From Mesorhizobium loti CJ3sym (GTDB lineage Bacteria; Pseudomonadota; Alphaproteobacteria; Rhizobiales; Rhizobiaceae), in the NCBI RefSeq assembly GCF_000472785.1, contig NZ_AXAL01000024.1:1-64000 (forward strand): a stretch of 64,000 nucleotides of DNA. Direction: 5' to 3'. The translations under genes were made by a program, and so were the position numbers. Numbering within the stretch: position 1 is the stretch's first letter; every line of letters starts with the position of its first letter. Of the stretch, positions 36,401 to 44,345 are shown piece after piece. Below the pieces are notes generated by a model, which saw only the letters and a list, made by a program, of their open reading frames with translations, was not told where the DNA came from and searched no databases.

Positions 36401-37039
36401 GGCCTTGAGGTAACGCAGGGCGTCAGCCTCGGTGCGAGCCGCCTCGCCCAGCATGTCGAAGGAGTATAGATAGCCCTTCTGAATCATTGGCCGGCCGCGC
36501 TTGACGGCTTCCGCAATGGTGCGGCCGAGCACGAACTGCTCGCCCATCTCGCGCATGGCGGCGGCCACCGCCTTGCGGATGACCGGCTCGCCCAGTCGGC
36601 GCACCATCGAGCGCAGCGTGCCTTCGATGCCGCCCTCGCCCTCGTCGAGGACGCGGCCTGTCAGCATCAGTGCCCAGGTCGAGGCATTGACGAAGATCGA
36701 GCTCGAACCGCCGGAATGCGCCGACCAGTCGTGCGGCGCGATCTTGTCGGCGATCAAATCGTCCATCGTCTCGGTGTCCGGCACGCGCAGCAGCGCCTCG
36801 GCCAGGCACATCAGCGCCACGCCTTCCTTGGTGGAGAGTCCATAGGCCGAGAGGAAGACCTCCATCAGCCGGGGCTCGGATGAGCCGCGCACCGCCCGCA
36901 CCAGATCGGCGGCTCGCGCCGAGATCGTATTGCGATCTTCTGCCGAAAGCCCTGTCGCCTCGGCCAGCCGTTTCACGGCCTCGTCCTCGTCAGGCAGATA
37001 GTTGGCGCGGATCTGCTGGCGGATGGCATCGAGCGGCAT
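33431..37039 (-). CDS. putA: Bifunctional proline dehydrogenase / delta-1-pyrroline-5-carboxylate dehydrogenase PutA
   Basis: A 1202-residue PutA. The proline dehydrogenase barrel covers roughly residues 160-460, with YDRTIMVRLVKGAYWDTEIK, YPQFATHNAHTVAAI and RCRIYAPVGAHSDLLAYLVR RLLENGANSSF. The aldehyde dehydrogenase part has ISPWNFPLAIFTGQIAAAL, the catalytic glutamate in LIAETGGLNAMI and the catalytic cysteine in AFQSAGQRCSALRVL. A further C-terminal domain of about 200 residues is present, but no N-terminal ribbon-helix-helix, so it is the bifunctional, not the DNA-binding, type. It converts proline to glutamate, channelling the intermediate. ATG 37039 is chosen. Control is probably by the divergent Lrp-family gene. 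Confidence 0.95.
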   Translation of the reverse strand: MPLDAIRQQIRANYLPDEDEAVKRLAEATGLSAEDRNTISARAADLVRAVRGSSEPRLMEVFLSAYGLSTKEGVALMCLAEALLRVPDTETMDDLIADKIAPHDWSAHSGGSSSIFVNASTWALMLTGRVLDEGEGGIEGTLRSMVRRLGEPVIRKAVAAAMREMGEQFVLGRTIAEAVKRGRPMIQKGYLYSFDMLGEAARTEADALRYLKAYADAISSLDSGSNGPDIRQNHGISVKLSALHPRYEVAQKEEMLPVMAERLLALALAARHSRMGLNIDAEEADRLDLSLDVIERVLADPELAGWNGFGVVVQAYGPRAAFTIDWLYALAKKYDRTIMVRLVKGAYWDTEIKRAQTLGLTGYPVFTRKANTDVSYMACAKKLLGMTDRIYPQFATHNAHTVAAILSMADNRDTFEFQRLHGMGEALHETVRKSEGTRCRIYAPVGAHSDLLAYLVRRLLENGANSSFVHQLTDEDVEPEDIARDPLETVEDQGPAANPAIARPSQIFGAGRHNSKGFDITDTVTLAAIDKAKAAFAGSDRWHAKPITRAAGYGKQRPIVNPAKPEEVVGTVHEAAAKQVATAVRFAVEAQPAWARRSVAERAAILNRAADLYEANAVEFFALATREAGKSLADGVAEVREAVDFLRYYAAAAANNEAGTEARGAIVCISPWNFPLAIFTGQIAAALVTGNSVIAKPAEQTPLIAFRAVELLREAGVPEDVIQLLPGDGPSVGGPLTADPRIAGVCFTGSTEVAKLIEKQLAETAAPDAMLIAETGGLNAMIVDSTALPEQAVRDILASAFQSAGQRCSALRVLYVQKDVEKKMLEMLKGAMEALNIGDPWQISTDVGPVIDEEAQSSIRDYCTRMGLQGRLIAKLEAPKDGRFVAPHVFRVKGIEEMEREVFGPVLHVASFDADKIDTVIAEINRKGYGLTFGLHTRIEGRVQHFVDGIHAGNIYVNRNQIGAVVGSQPFGGEGLSGTGPKAGGPHYLRRFRRGPEAGTHVGEGHKVTATELADNLPDPALGGWSTRPDRIAILRKHLRGKGAAAIGAAAAIDFGQVDLPGPTGEANTLSLSPRGRVLCLGPDADTLLAQTIQALAAGNAVLAVAPGAPAALSALTGKGLPLAAIDGRPDPVEARSLRVDVVAFSGTQEAARIVRKVIADWTGPIVPLVSEVLNPAAYAHERAVCVDTTAAGGNASLLASA

Positions 37040-37202
37040 GGCGGTCCCGTGGATCGAGCAAAGGGGAGCGGGCCGGCGGTCACCGGACCGAATGGCGCAA
37101 GCTAGCACAGCTCCGAATTTTGAGCCGGTCCAAAGAAATCGACATAGCAGGTCATTCGAACTATCATGGAGGCCCCAGATAAGTATGTGGACTGCAATTT
37201 AG

Positions 37203-37655
37203 ATGACAGAAGATCAATTGGACCGCATCGACCGGAACATCCTGTCGGCGCTGGCAAGCGATGGCCGGCTTTCGATGTCGGAACTCGCGGCAAAGGTCGG
37301 TCTGTCCAAGACGCCCGTGCAGGCACGGGTCAAGCGGCTCGAGAAGGATGGCTATATCAGGGGCTATCAGGCGATCATCGACCGCGAGCGCATGGGTGAA
37401 GGCCATGTCGCCTTCGTCCAGGTGAAATTGTCCGATACCAGGTCGGCAGCGCTCGACGCTTTCAACCGGTCGGTGCAGGCCGTGCCGGAGATCGAGCAAT
37501 GCCATATGATGGCGTCGAGCTTCGATTATCTGCTGAAAGTCCGCACCCGGGACATCGCCGCCTATCGCCGCGTGCTCGGCGAGCGTATCTCGGCCCTCCC
37601 GCATGTCGCCCAGACCTCGACCTTCGTGGCGATGGAGACGGTGAAGGACAGGTGA
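37203..37655 (+). CDS. putR: Lrp/AsnC-family regulator, probable activator of putA
   Basis: A 150-residue Lrp/AsnC protein: N-terminal helix-turn-helix (LDRIDRNILSALASDGRLSM, ELAAKVGLSKTPVQARVKRL) and C-terminal RAM ligand-binding domain (VKLSDTRSAALDAFNRSVQA, ASSFDYLLKVRTRDIAAYRR). Divergent Lrp-type genes beside putA in alphaproteobacteria (PutR) activate putA in the presence of proline; the arrangement here is the same, with 163 bp between. The ribosome site is weak. It runs to within three bases of the convergent peroxidase gene. Confidence 0.85.
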   Translation: MTEDQLDRIDRNILSALASDGRLSMSELAAKVGLSKTPVQARVKRLEKDGYIRGYQAIIDRERMGEGHVAFVQVKLSDTRSAALDAFNRSVQAVPEIEQCHMMASSFDYLLKVRTRDIAAYRRVLGERISALPHVAQTSTFVAMETVKDR

Positions 37656-37657
37656 CT

Positions 37658-38857
37658 CTATTCCGACAGCGTCTTTAAAAACGCCACCAGCGCGGCGCGC
37701 TCGCGGTCCGACAGCTCCAGCGGGTGAATCTCGCTTGTCCCCTCCACACTCGGCGCCGCCTTGGCGTAGTGCGCCACAACCTCGTCAAGCGACGAAAACT
37801 GGCCGGCATGCATGTAAGGCGGCCGCGTTGCCGCGCCCCGCAGCGACGGCGTCTTGTAGGCGCGCATCAGTTGCGGCGCATCCTTGACCATGAACCGCAG
37901 TTCGCCGCATGCGCTGGCATCACCATCGCGATAGGCGCCAAAACAGTTGAATGGATCGGCCTCGACCTGTGCCACAGCGTCAATGCGACCGCGATCCAAG
38001 GGCAGGTCGGCGACAGGCGGCGCCCCGGTGTTGTGAAAGCTGTTATCCGTTAAGCGCGGGCCGTTGTGGCAGATCACGCAATTGGCCTTGCCGATGAACA
38101 GTTTCAGCCCAAGAATTTCTTCCCGTGTAAAGACGGCGTCGTCCTTGGGCTCGGCGCCGGTAGCAAGGTCCAGCGCGAAGCGGTCGAAGCGCGTCTGCGC
38201 CGGCTCGATCGAGCGTTCGAAAGCCGCTATCGCCTTGCCGATATTGGCAAAGACGCGGTTTATCGCGTCGCGTTGCGTATCGCTCATCGCGTTCCAGGCG
38301 GCCTTTTCGGCATCGGTTCCAAGCGGGCTGGCGTTCAATGGCAAGCCGGCAAAATCGGGCAGCGGCCCGAAGATGCGCTCATAGCGCTCGCCGAAACGCG
38401 TCTTGATATAATGCGCGTAGGCGGCGCGGTTTCCCGCCTGCTCCAGTGGGTTCTCAAGCGGCGTCACCGCTTGCGCCCACAGGCTGTCGCGGCGACCGTC
38501 CCAGAAGAACCAGGGGTCGCGTGCCACGCCGGCCAGCGCCATGGTGCGTCGGTTGGTGCGGCCGACGCCGACAGCTTGCGGCAGATCGTCCTGGAACTGG
38601 CGGTCGATCTTGTGGCAGGTCGAGCATGACACCGTGCCGTCGCGACTCATGCCCAGATCGAAGAACAGCGTCGAGCCAAGCGCGGCAGCCGCCGGCACGT
38701 CGGCAAAACGATTGGTGGTGTCGGGCTGCAACGAAGGCAATGTGTTGAGGGCCAGCGAAGCGATGGTTTTCTTCTCGGCGTCGGAGAAATCCGGCTTGCC
38801 GCAGCCGACAAGGATGACGGCCACGGTCAGCGCCAAAAAGCAGAAAAGGCGCTTCAT
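37658..38857 (-). CDS. Di-heme cytochrome c peroxidase / MauG-family lipoprotein
   Basis: A 399-residue exported di-heme protein. The N-terminus is a lipoprotein signal (ALTVAVILVGC, lipobox LVGC), so it is probably anchored on the periplasmic side. Two heme attachment sites are CSTCH (in DGTVSCSTCHKIDRQF) and CVICH (in GKANCVICHNGPRLTDNSFH). WDGRRDSLWAQAVTPLENP and the C-terminal PPYMHAGQFSSLDEVVAHY are typical of this family. It reduces hydrogen peroxide with electrons from a c-type donor or modifies a partner protein as MauG does. It starts seven bases after the YtkA-like gene and forms an operon with it. Start 38857; a longer frame to 38941 lacks support. Confidence 0.87.
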   Translation of the reverse strand: MKRLFCFLALTVAVILVGCGKPDFSDAEKKTIASLALNTLPSLQPDTTNRFADVPAAAALGSTLFFDLGMSRDGTVSCSTCHKIDRQFQDDLPQAVGVGRTNRRTMALAGVARDPWFFWDGRRDSLWAQAVTPLENPLEQAGNRAAYAHYIKTRFGERYERIFGPLPDFAGLPLNASPLGTDAEKAAWNAMSDTQRDAINRVFANIGKAIAAFERSIEPAQTRFDRFALDLATGAEPKDDAVFTREEILGLKLFIGKANCVICHNGPRLTDNSFHNTGAPPVADLPLDRGRIDAVAQVEADPFNCFGAYRDGDASACGELRFMVKDAPQLMRAYKTPSLRGAATRPPYMHAGQFSSLDEVVAHYAKAAPSVEGTSEIHPLELSDRERAALVAFLKTLSE

Positions 38858-38864
38858 CGGCCGC

Positions 38865-39314
38865 TCACAGCACCACGTTGAACAGCACCGTATCGGAGCC
38901 GGCAGAGGCCGAGATGGCGAAATGCAGCTGCCACAAGCCACTCATCGTGAACTTCACCCCTTCGATCCGGTAGCGCCCATCGCCGAGATAATCGGTCGCC
39001 TGCGGGCTGGTCGGCAGGCCGTGATCGTGCTGCGGCATGCCGCCGGAGATCGCGATCGCGGCTCCTTCCACCGGCGCGCCGGCCTTTGTCTTCAAGGTGA
39101 GCAGCCAGGATTCCAATTCGCCCTGCCGCACAACGCCCCGCTCCGGCGAAAAACTTGCCACGAACAGCCCGTTGTCGCTGTTTCGCGTGCGCGAGACATC
39201 CGGGCCGACGGTCTGCGCCGATTGCGGCGCCGTCAGATAGACGACCGCCAGAATGCCGACCAGCAACGCAGCCAGACCAAGACCCGCCAGGAGATAACGC
39301 CATAATGATGCCAA
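38865..39314 (-). CDS. YtkA/FixH-like membrane-anchored protein
   Basis: A 149-residue protein with one N-terminal membrane anchor (LASLWRYLLAGLGLAALLVGILAVVYL) and a periplasmic beta domain of the YtkA/FixH type: SWLLTLKTKAGAPVEGAAIA, GGMPQHDHGLPTSPQATDYL, GRYRIEGVKFTMSGLWQLHF. The His-X-His in MPQHDHGL and methionines near the end could bind copper. It is directly followed by the di-heme peroxidase gene. The TTG at 39314 is preferred as start because AGAGGAACCGGT precedes it; an ATG at 39413 is in frame but would overlap the open frame of the divergent kinase. Confidence 0.72.
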   Translation of the reverse strand: MASLWRYLLAGLGLAALLVGILAVVYLTAPQSAQTVGPDVSRTRNSDNGLFVASFSPERGVVRQGELESWLLTLKTKAGAPVEGAAIAISGGMPQHDHGLPTSPQATDYLGDGRYRIEGVKFTMSGLWQLHFAISASAGSDTVLFNVVL

Positions 39315-39465
39315 ACCGGTTCCTCTTCTGCGGACAACGTTCCGCCGGGCGGATCGCGTCCCGCCAGCCTGTGGGAAAACGCTGTGGCGCAAAAATGCCT
39401 GCTTGCCAAGCATGGCGCTGCCGCTGGCAAAAAGCTACAGCACCGAAATCACTGGAGGATTGCAG

Positions 39466-40386
39466 ATGGCGGGAAACGGCGTCGCCTCGATCGGCGAATG
39501 CATGCTCGAACTGTCGGGCCAGACCGGCCCGAACTGGCGCATGGGTTTTGCCGGCGACACGTTCAACACGCTGTGGGCGCTGCATGCGTTGAGCGGCGAC
39601 CGCCCTGCAACCTATGTCTCGGCCTTCGGCGACGACCCCTTCTCGCAGGGCCAGATCGGCTTCTTCGCTGAAAACGGCATCGGCATCGGTTCCAGTCCGG
39701 TGATACCGGGCGCCCGCCCCGGCCTTTATGCCATCACGCTGACCGGTGCCGAGCGCTCCTTCACCTACTGGCGCGGCGACGCCGCCGCCCGGCAGCTTGC
39801 CTCGGACCCTACGGCACTCTCTAAAAACCTTGAAAATCAGGCGCTTGTGTACTTTTCCGGAATCACTTTGGCAATTCTGGACGATGCCGCGCGGGCCACG
39901 TTGCTGGCGGCTGTCGCCAAGGCACGGGCGGCGGGCTCGCTGATTGCCTTTGATCCCAACTACCGGCCACGGCTGTGGCGCAATCGCGAGGACGCGCAGG
40001 CAGCGATCGTCGCGGCGCTTGGCGTCACCGACATCGCCCTGCCGACCTTCCCTGACGAGCAGATGCTGTTTGGGGATGCGACACCACAGGCGACCGCCGA
40101 GCGGCTCCGGCAACGTGTCGGCGAGGTCATCGTTAAGAATGGCGAGCAACCGGCGCTGATTGCCGAAAACCGAATAGTGCACGACGTCCCGGCGATCCAT
40201 GTCGCGGCGCCCGTCGATACCACCGGCGCTGGCGATTCCTTCAATGGCGCCTATCTGGCGGCGCGTCTTGCCGGCCATGGCCCGCAGGAAGCGACAAGCC
40301 GAGCCCATCGCGTCGCCGCCGCCGTGGTGCAGGTCCGCGGCGCGCTGGCGCCATTCGAGACGCTACGAGTAGCATTCGCCAACTAA
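39466..40386 (+). CDS. kdgK: PfkB-family sugar kinase, probable 2-dehydro-3-deoxygluconokinase
   Basis: A 306-residue ribokinase-fold enzyme. IGECMLELSG near the N-terminus and GFAGDTFNTLWALHALSGDR are characteristic of KDG kinases; FDPNYRPRLWRN is the second PfkB motif; DTTGAGDSFNGAYLAA is the ATP/anion-hole signature with the catalytic Asp. It phosphorylates 2-keto-3-deoxygluconate for the Entner-Doudoroff aldolase. ATG 39466 has ACTGGAGG seven bases upstream. Palindromic repeat A follows the stop, and galM is convergent. The precise substrate is inferred from subfamily motifs. Confidence 0.85.
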   Translation: MAGNGVASIGECMLELSGQTGPNWRMGFAGDTFNTLWALHALSGDRPATYVSAFGDDPFSQGQIGFFAENGIGIGSSPVIPGARPGLYAITLTGAERSFTYWRGDAAARQLASDPTALSKNLENQALVYFSGITLAILDDAARATLLAAVAKARAAGSLIAFDPNYRPRLWRNREDAQAAIVAALGVTDIALPTFPDEQMLFGDATPQATAERLRQRVGEVIVKNGEQPALIAENRIVHDVPAIHVAAPVDTTGAGDSFNGAYLAARLAGHGPQEATSRAHRVAAAVVQVRGALAPFETLRVAFAN

Positions 40387-40394
40387 GGTCTGTT

Positions 40395-40509
40395 GAGATT
40401 CAGGTCAGGCCGAGTCGAAAATGGTGGCTTCCGAGAACCGGAGCGGAGCGTACTTTTCGTACGTGAGCACCGGAAGCTGCCATTTGCAGTCCGGCCTCAC
40501 CCGAACATC
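40395..40509. repeat. Palindromic intergenic repeat, family A, copy 2
   Basis: GAGATTCAGGTCAGGCCGAG at the left matches copy 1 exactly over its first 19 bases, and CCGGCCTCACCCGAACATC at the right is its imperfect inverse. The middle stem is CGTACTTTTCGTACG instead of that of copy 1, so the stem sequence varies while pairing is kept. It fills the gap between the convergent kdgK and galM genes. Confidence 0.8.
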
Positions 40510-40517
40510 AGCAGGCC

Positions 40518-41540
40518 TTAAGGCAGGCGGAAGCGGTATTCCGTGACATGGTGATAGATCGCGCCAGGCCACAGCGTCGCCTGTGGAAAATACGGCCGAT
40601 TCGGTGCATCCGGCCATATCTGCGGCTCAAGGCAGAAGCCGGAAAAAGCCTTGTAGTCCCGCCCTTCCAGCCCCTTGCGCGGCGTCACATACTGGCCGGT
40701 ATACAGCTGGACGCCGGGCTCCGTGGTCCAGACCTCCATCTCGACACCGGAATTCGCGCCTTGCGCCCATGACGCTTGCCGCAGCGGCCCGCGCGCCGAG
40801 GCAAGGCAGAAATTCTGGTCGTAAGGCAGCTGCTCACCCTCAGTCTCCATGCGCAGTGGCCGCGCCTGGCGGAAATCGAAAGGCGTGCCGTCGACTGGCT
40901 TGACCACGCCAGTCGGGATCATGTCACCATCGACCGGCAAGTAGGCGCCGGCATTCAGCATCATCCGGTGGTCGAGAATGTCACCGGCGCCGCCATCATC
41001 GAGGTTGAAGTAAGAATGCTGGGTGAGATTGCACAGCGTCGGCTCCTCGCAGGTCGCCGTCAGCTCAACGCTGAGCGTGCCGGGGATCTTCAGCCGGTAG
41101 GTGCAGGTGACGTCGAGTGCCCCGGGAAAGCCCATCGTGCCATCGGGATCGTGGAGCGTCAGCGTGACGAAATCCCGACCGTGCAGCGAAACCGTCCATG
41201 GCCGATGGGAATAGCCTTGCGAGCCGCCATGCAGCGTGTGCTTTTCCAGGAAGTTTTGTTCGGTCTGGTAGCGATTGCCGGCAATGGCAAAACGGCCATC
41301 ATGGATGCGATTGGCGTAGCGACCGACGATCGCGCCAAAGAACGTGTTATTGGTCTCATAGGCTTGCAGATTGTCGTAGCCGAGCACCAGCGGCGCATCG
41401 TGCCCGGTCAGGCGCAAATCCTGGATGACAGCACCGAACCCGATGATGTTGGCAGTGATACCGCCGCCCCTGATCGTGAAGCGGCGCACCGCCTCGCCCG
41501 CCTGCGTCGTGCCGAAAACCTCGCCGTCCTTCATCACCAT
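40518..41540 (-). CDS. galM: Aldose 1-epimerase
   Basis: A 340-residue galactose-mutarotase-family enzyme. Substrate-binding NRIHDGRFA and HTLHGGSQGYSHRPW occur near residues 80-110, the catalytic histidine in LTQHSYFNLDD and the catalytic glutamate in FSGFCLEPQIWPDAPN near the C-terminus. It interconverts the alpha and beta anomers of hexoses. ATG 41540 is used, with an in-frame ATG two codons later as an alternative. It converges on kdgK, so both belong to sugar metabolism, though they are read from opposite strands. Confidence 0.9.
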   Translation of the reverse strand: MVMKDGEVFGTTQAGEAVRRFTIRGGGITANIIGFGAVIQDLRLTGHDAPLVLGYDNLQAYETNNTFFGAIVGRYANRIHDGRFAIAGNRYQTEQNFLEKHTLHGGSQGYSHRPWTVSLHGRDFVTLTLHDPDGTMGFPGALDVTCTYRLKIPGTLSVELTATCEEPTLCNLTQHSYFNLDDGGAGDILDHRMMLNAGAYLPVDGDMIPTGVVKPVDGTPFDFRQARPLRMETEGEQLPYDQNFCLASARGPLRQASWAQGANSGVEMEVWTTEPGVQLYTGQYVTPRKGLEGRDYKAFSGFCLEPQIWPDAPNRPYFPQATLWPGAIYHHVTEYRFRLP

Positions 41541-41587
41541 GCCCGCAAACGCCAGTTAATCCAAGGACTCGGCAGGTTCTTGCCAAC

Positions 41588-41622
41588 CTAAGGCAGGCAG
41601 GTCATGGACCTGCCAACCTTAG
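41588..41622 (-). terminator. Hairpin after the gabD stop
   Basis: CTAAGGCAGGCAGGTC-ATG-GACCTGCCAACCTTAG: an eight-pair GC-rich stem with a three-base loop, extended by CTAAGG/CCTTAG. It lies about 10 bp beyond the gabD stop. There is no T-run, so it may be a processing or weak termination signal. Confidence 0.5.
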
Positions 41623-41632
41623 GGCCAGTCTA

Positions 41633-43090
41633 TCAGAGGCCGAGGCCGCCGATGCACACATATTTGGTATCGAGATAGTCTTCGATGCCCTGATGTCCGC
41701 CTTCCTTGCCAAGGCCCGATTCCTTGACGCCGCCGAACGGCGCCTCTGGCGTGGTGATCAGGCCTTCATTGACGCCAACCATCCCGTATTTCAGCCCTTC
41801 CATGACGCGGAAGGCGCGGCCGAGGTCGCCGGTGTAGAAATAGGCGGCAAGGCCGAACTCGGTATTATTGGCGAGCGCGATGGCTTCCGCTTCGGTCTCA
41901 AACTTGAACACCGGGGCGATCGGGCCAAAAATCTCTTCCTTCATGAAGCGCATGTCGGGCTTCGCATTGGCGATGACGGTCGGCTGGAAGAACGAACCGC
42001 CAAGCGCGTGGCGCTTGCCGCCGGCAACGACCTTGCCGCCCTTGGACGTGGCGTCGGCGATGAATTCCTCGACCTTCTCGACAGCCTTTTCGTCGATCAG
42101 CGGCCCCTGCTGCACGCCCTCTTCCAGGCCCGAGCCAACCTTCAGGGCATTGCTGGCGGCGACCAGCTTCTCGACAAACTTGTCGTAGACACCGGCCTGC
42201 ACGAGGAAGCGGTTGGTGCAAACGCAGGTCTGGCCTGAATTGCGATACTTGGCCGTGATGGCGCCGGCAACGGCACGCTCGATATCGGCATCGTCGAAGA
42301 CGATGAACGGCGCGTTGCCGCCGAGTTCCATCGACACTTTCTTGACAGTGACGGATGACTTCTGGATGAGCATTTTGCCGATCTCGGTCGATCCGGTGAA
42401 GGTGATCTTCGACACCAGAGGGTTGGCGCAGATCTCGTCGCCGATCTCGCTGGCCGAACCGGTCAGGATGTTGACGACGCCCTTGGGGAAGCCGACTTCC
42501 TCCGCCAACGCACCCCAGGCGAGCCCGGAATACGGCGTCTGCGAGGCAGGCTTCACCACGGCCGTGCAGCCGGCGGCGAGAGCAGGCCCGAGCTTGCGGG
42601 CGAGCATCGAGGACGGGAAATTCCACGGCGTGATGGCGGCGATGACGCCAACCGGTTCCTTGGTCACCAGAATGCGGCGGTCCGCCCATGGCGACGGCAC
42701 AACGTCGCCATAAGTGCGACGGCCCTCTTCGGCGAACCACAAGATATAAGCCGCGGCAGAGCCGATCTCGCCCTTCGATTCGAACAGCGACTTGCCCTGC
42801 TCGATGGTCAAGAGTTCGGCCAGCACGTCCTGATTGTCCATCATCGCGTCATGCAGCTTGCGCAGCAGCTTCGAGCGTTCGAGCGCTGTCGTCTTGCGCC
42901 AGGTCTTGAACGCTTCGGCGGCGGAGTCGATGGCACGGCGGGTCTCGGCCTTGCCCGACTTCGGCACGGTGCCGATCTTGAGGCCGGTGGCCGGGTTGTT
43001 GACGTCGACCGTCTGGCCGCTGTCGGCCTGCACCCATTCGCCGTTGATGAGATTGGCCTGCCGCATGAAATGGCTGGTTTTCTGAAGCAT
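41633..43090 (-). CDS. gabD: NAD(P)-dependent succinate-semialdehyde dehydrogenase
   Basis: A 485-residue aldehyde dehydrogenase of the GabD type. ITPWNFPSSMLARKLGPALA is the cofactor region, VSMELGGNAPFIVFDDAD holds the catalytic glutamate, and YRNSGQTCVCTNRFLVQAGV the catalytic cysteine with the adjacent C that occurs in GabD. KYGMVGVNEGLITTPEAPFG GVKESGLGKEG is typical of succinate-semialdehyde dehydrogenases. It oxidises succinate semialdehyde to succinate in GABA breakdown; no GABA transaminase is near, so glutarate semialdehyde is another possible substrate. ATG 43090 has CGGAGGCTACACC upstream; a longer frame reaches 43297 into the AEC gene. Confidence 0.88.
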   Translation of the reverse strand: MLQKTSHFMRQANLINGEWVQADSGQTVDVNNPATGLKIGTVPKSGKAETRRAIDSAAEAFKTWRKTTALERSKLLRKLHDAMMDNQDVLAELLTIEQGKSLFESKGEIGSAAAYILWFAEEGRRTYGDVVPSPWADRRILVTKEPVGVIAAITPWNFPSSMLARKLGPALAAGCTAVVKPASQTPYSGLAWGALAEEVGFPKGVVNILTGSASEIGDEICANPLVSKITFTGSTEIGKMLIQKSSVTVKKVSMELGGNAPFIVFDDADIERAVAGAITAKYRNSGQTCVCTNRFLVQAGVYDKFVEKLVAASNALKVGSGLEEGVQQGPLIDEKAVEKVEEFIADATSKGGKVVAGGKRHALGGSFFQPTVIANAKPDMRFMKEEIFGPIAPVFKFETEAEAIALANNTEFGLAAYFYTGDLGRAFRVMEGLKYGMVGVNEGLITTPEAPFGGVKESGLGKEGGHQGIEDYLDTKYVCIGGLGL

Positions 43091-43283
43091 GGTGTAGCCT
43101 CCGCTCGGCGCACTGACGGGCCGGTATCTGGATTTTCTTCGATGAACGTGCCCGATGGTATCGAGGCCGGGACACTGGAGCCAGTGCTCTTTACCTAGGG
43201 CAAGCCACGCAATCAATTGCAAGATGGCATATAGGCTTTGGGCCAGTACGAAACCAGCCGGAGACGACCTAGCCGTAGACGAA

Positions 43284-44234
43284 CTAGCCGTAGACATGGA
43301 GAACCACGGTCAGCCAGAGGGCCGTGGTGACGGCGGCACAGGCCGTGGCGATGGTCATCTGGTTCGATGCCAGCGCCTGCCCGGTGTTGAACTGCACGGC
43401 AATCAGATAGGAATTGATGCCGGAGGGCAGTGCCGCCACTACGACTGCCACCTTGGCCGTCAAGGGCGGCAGGCCGAGCAGCCAGACGAAGGCGAGAACC
43501 AGCGCCGGCATCAAAAACAGCTTCAGCGCTGAAAGCGCCAGTGCCGGCCGGACATTGCCTGATATGCCGAAGCGGCGCAGGCTGAGCCCCATGGCAAACA
43601 GCGCCACCGGCCCGGCGGTATCGGCCAGCGCATCGACCAGCCGCATGACGAGATCCGGCAGTGGCACACCGGTCAGGCGCCATGCAAGCCCCAGCAGAAT
43701 GCCGATGATCAGCGGATTAAGGAACAGCCGTCTCAGGAAACTGCGGATAACACGCAAGGGATGCACGGGTTCGCTACCGCTGCGGCCGAACATCTCGAAG
43801 AGCACGATCGAGGCCATCATCATGATTGGCAGGTGCACGGAAACCAGCAGAGACAGCACTTCGAAGCCGCTCGGGCCGAATATGCCCAGGATGAACGGTG
43901 CGCCGAGCAGAACTACGTTGGAATAGGCGGACGAGACGCCGCCGACCACGCCGGCGCGCGCGTCGCGCCCGAATATCCGCGTGGTGACGACATGGCCGGC
44001 TGCCCAGGTGATGGCCACTGCCGCGAAATAGGCGCCCCACAGCGACCATGGCGCCACGCCGTGGAAGTCGGAATTCACCATGGTCTGGAACAGAAGCAGC
44101 GGCATCGCCACCGAGACCGCGAAATCGGATATCCCCTCGCCACTTGACGGTTTCAGATAGCCGGTGAGCCCGGCGAGATAGCCGAGCGCCACGAGGCTGA
44201 AGACGAAGAGGACCGTTTCGGTAAGCGGCGACAT
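43284..44234 (-). CDS. AEC (auxin efflux carrier)-family transporter
   Basis: A 316-residue membrane protein with ten predicted helices in two five-helix halves. SDFAVSVAMPLLLFQTMVNS and NPLIIGILLGLAWRLTGVPL and AVVVAALPSGINSYLIAVQF are family landmarks (the last is the conserved P/N-containing helix). Bacterial AEC proteins export dicarboxylates such as malonate or malate. It lies upstream of gabD on the same strand, about 190 bp away. A 13-base sequence (ACTAGCCGTAGAC) at its stop is repeated in part just after it. Confidence 0.83.
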   Translation of the reverse strand: MSPLTETVLFVFSLVALGYLAGLTGYLKPSSGEGISDFAVSVAMPLLLFQTMVNSDFHGVAPWSLWGAYFAAVAITWAAGHVVTTRIFGRDARAGVVGGVSSAYSNVVLLGAPFILGIFGPSGFEVLSLLVSVHLPIMMMASIVLFEMFGRSGSEPVHPLRVIRSFLRRLFLNPLIIGILLGLAWRLTGVPLPDLVMRLVDALADTAGPVALFAMGLSLRRFGISGNVRPALALSALKLFLMPALVLAFVWLLGLPPLTAKVAVVVAALPSGINSYLIAVQFNTGQALASNQMTIATACAAVTTALWLTVVLHVYG

Positions 44235-44345
44235 TCTTCAGGGATAGGCGAGCCACGGTCGCGGCGCAATCACGCCCGAATTTGATCATGGTCCAATGGC
44301 AGCGTTATAGAGGGTTTGGAGTATCAGGGCGGAAACGAACGACAA

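Noticed and set aside
38854-40308. A 484-codon open frame on the minus strand
   Set aside because: It overlaps the kdgK gene antisense and the YtkA-like gene in another frame. Both have clear motifs, and the long frame has none.
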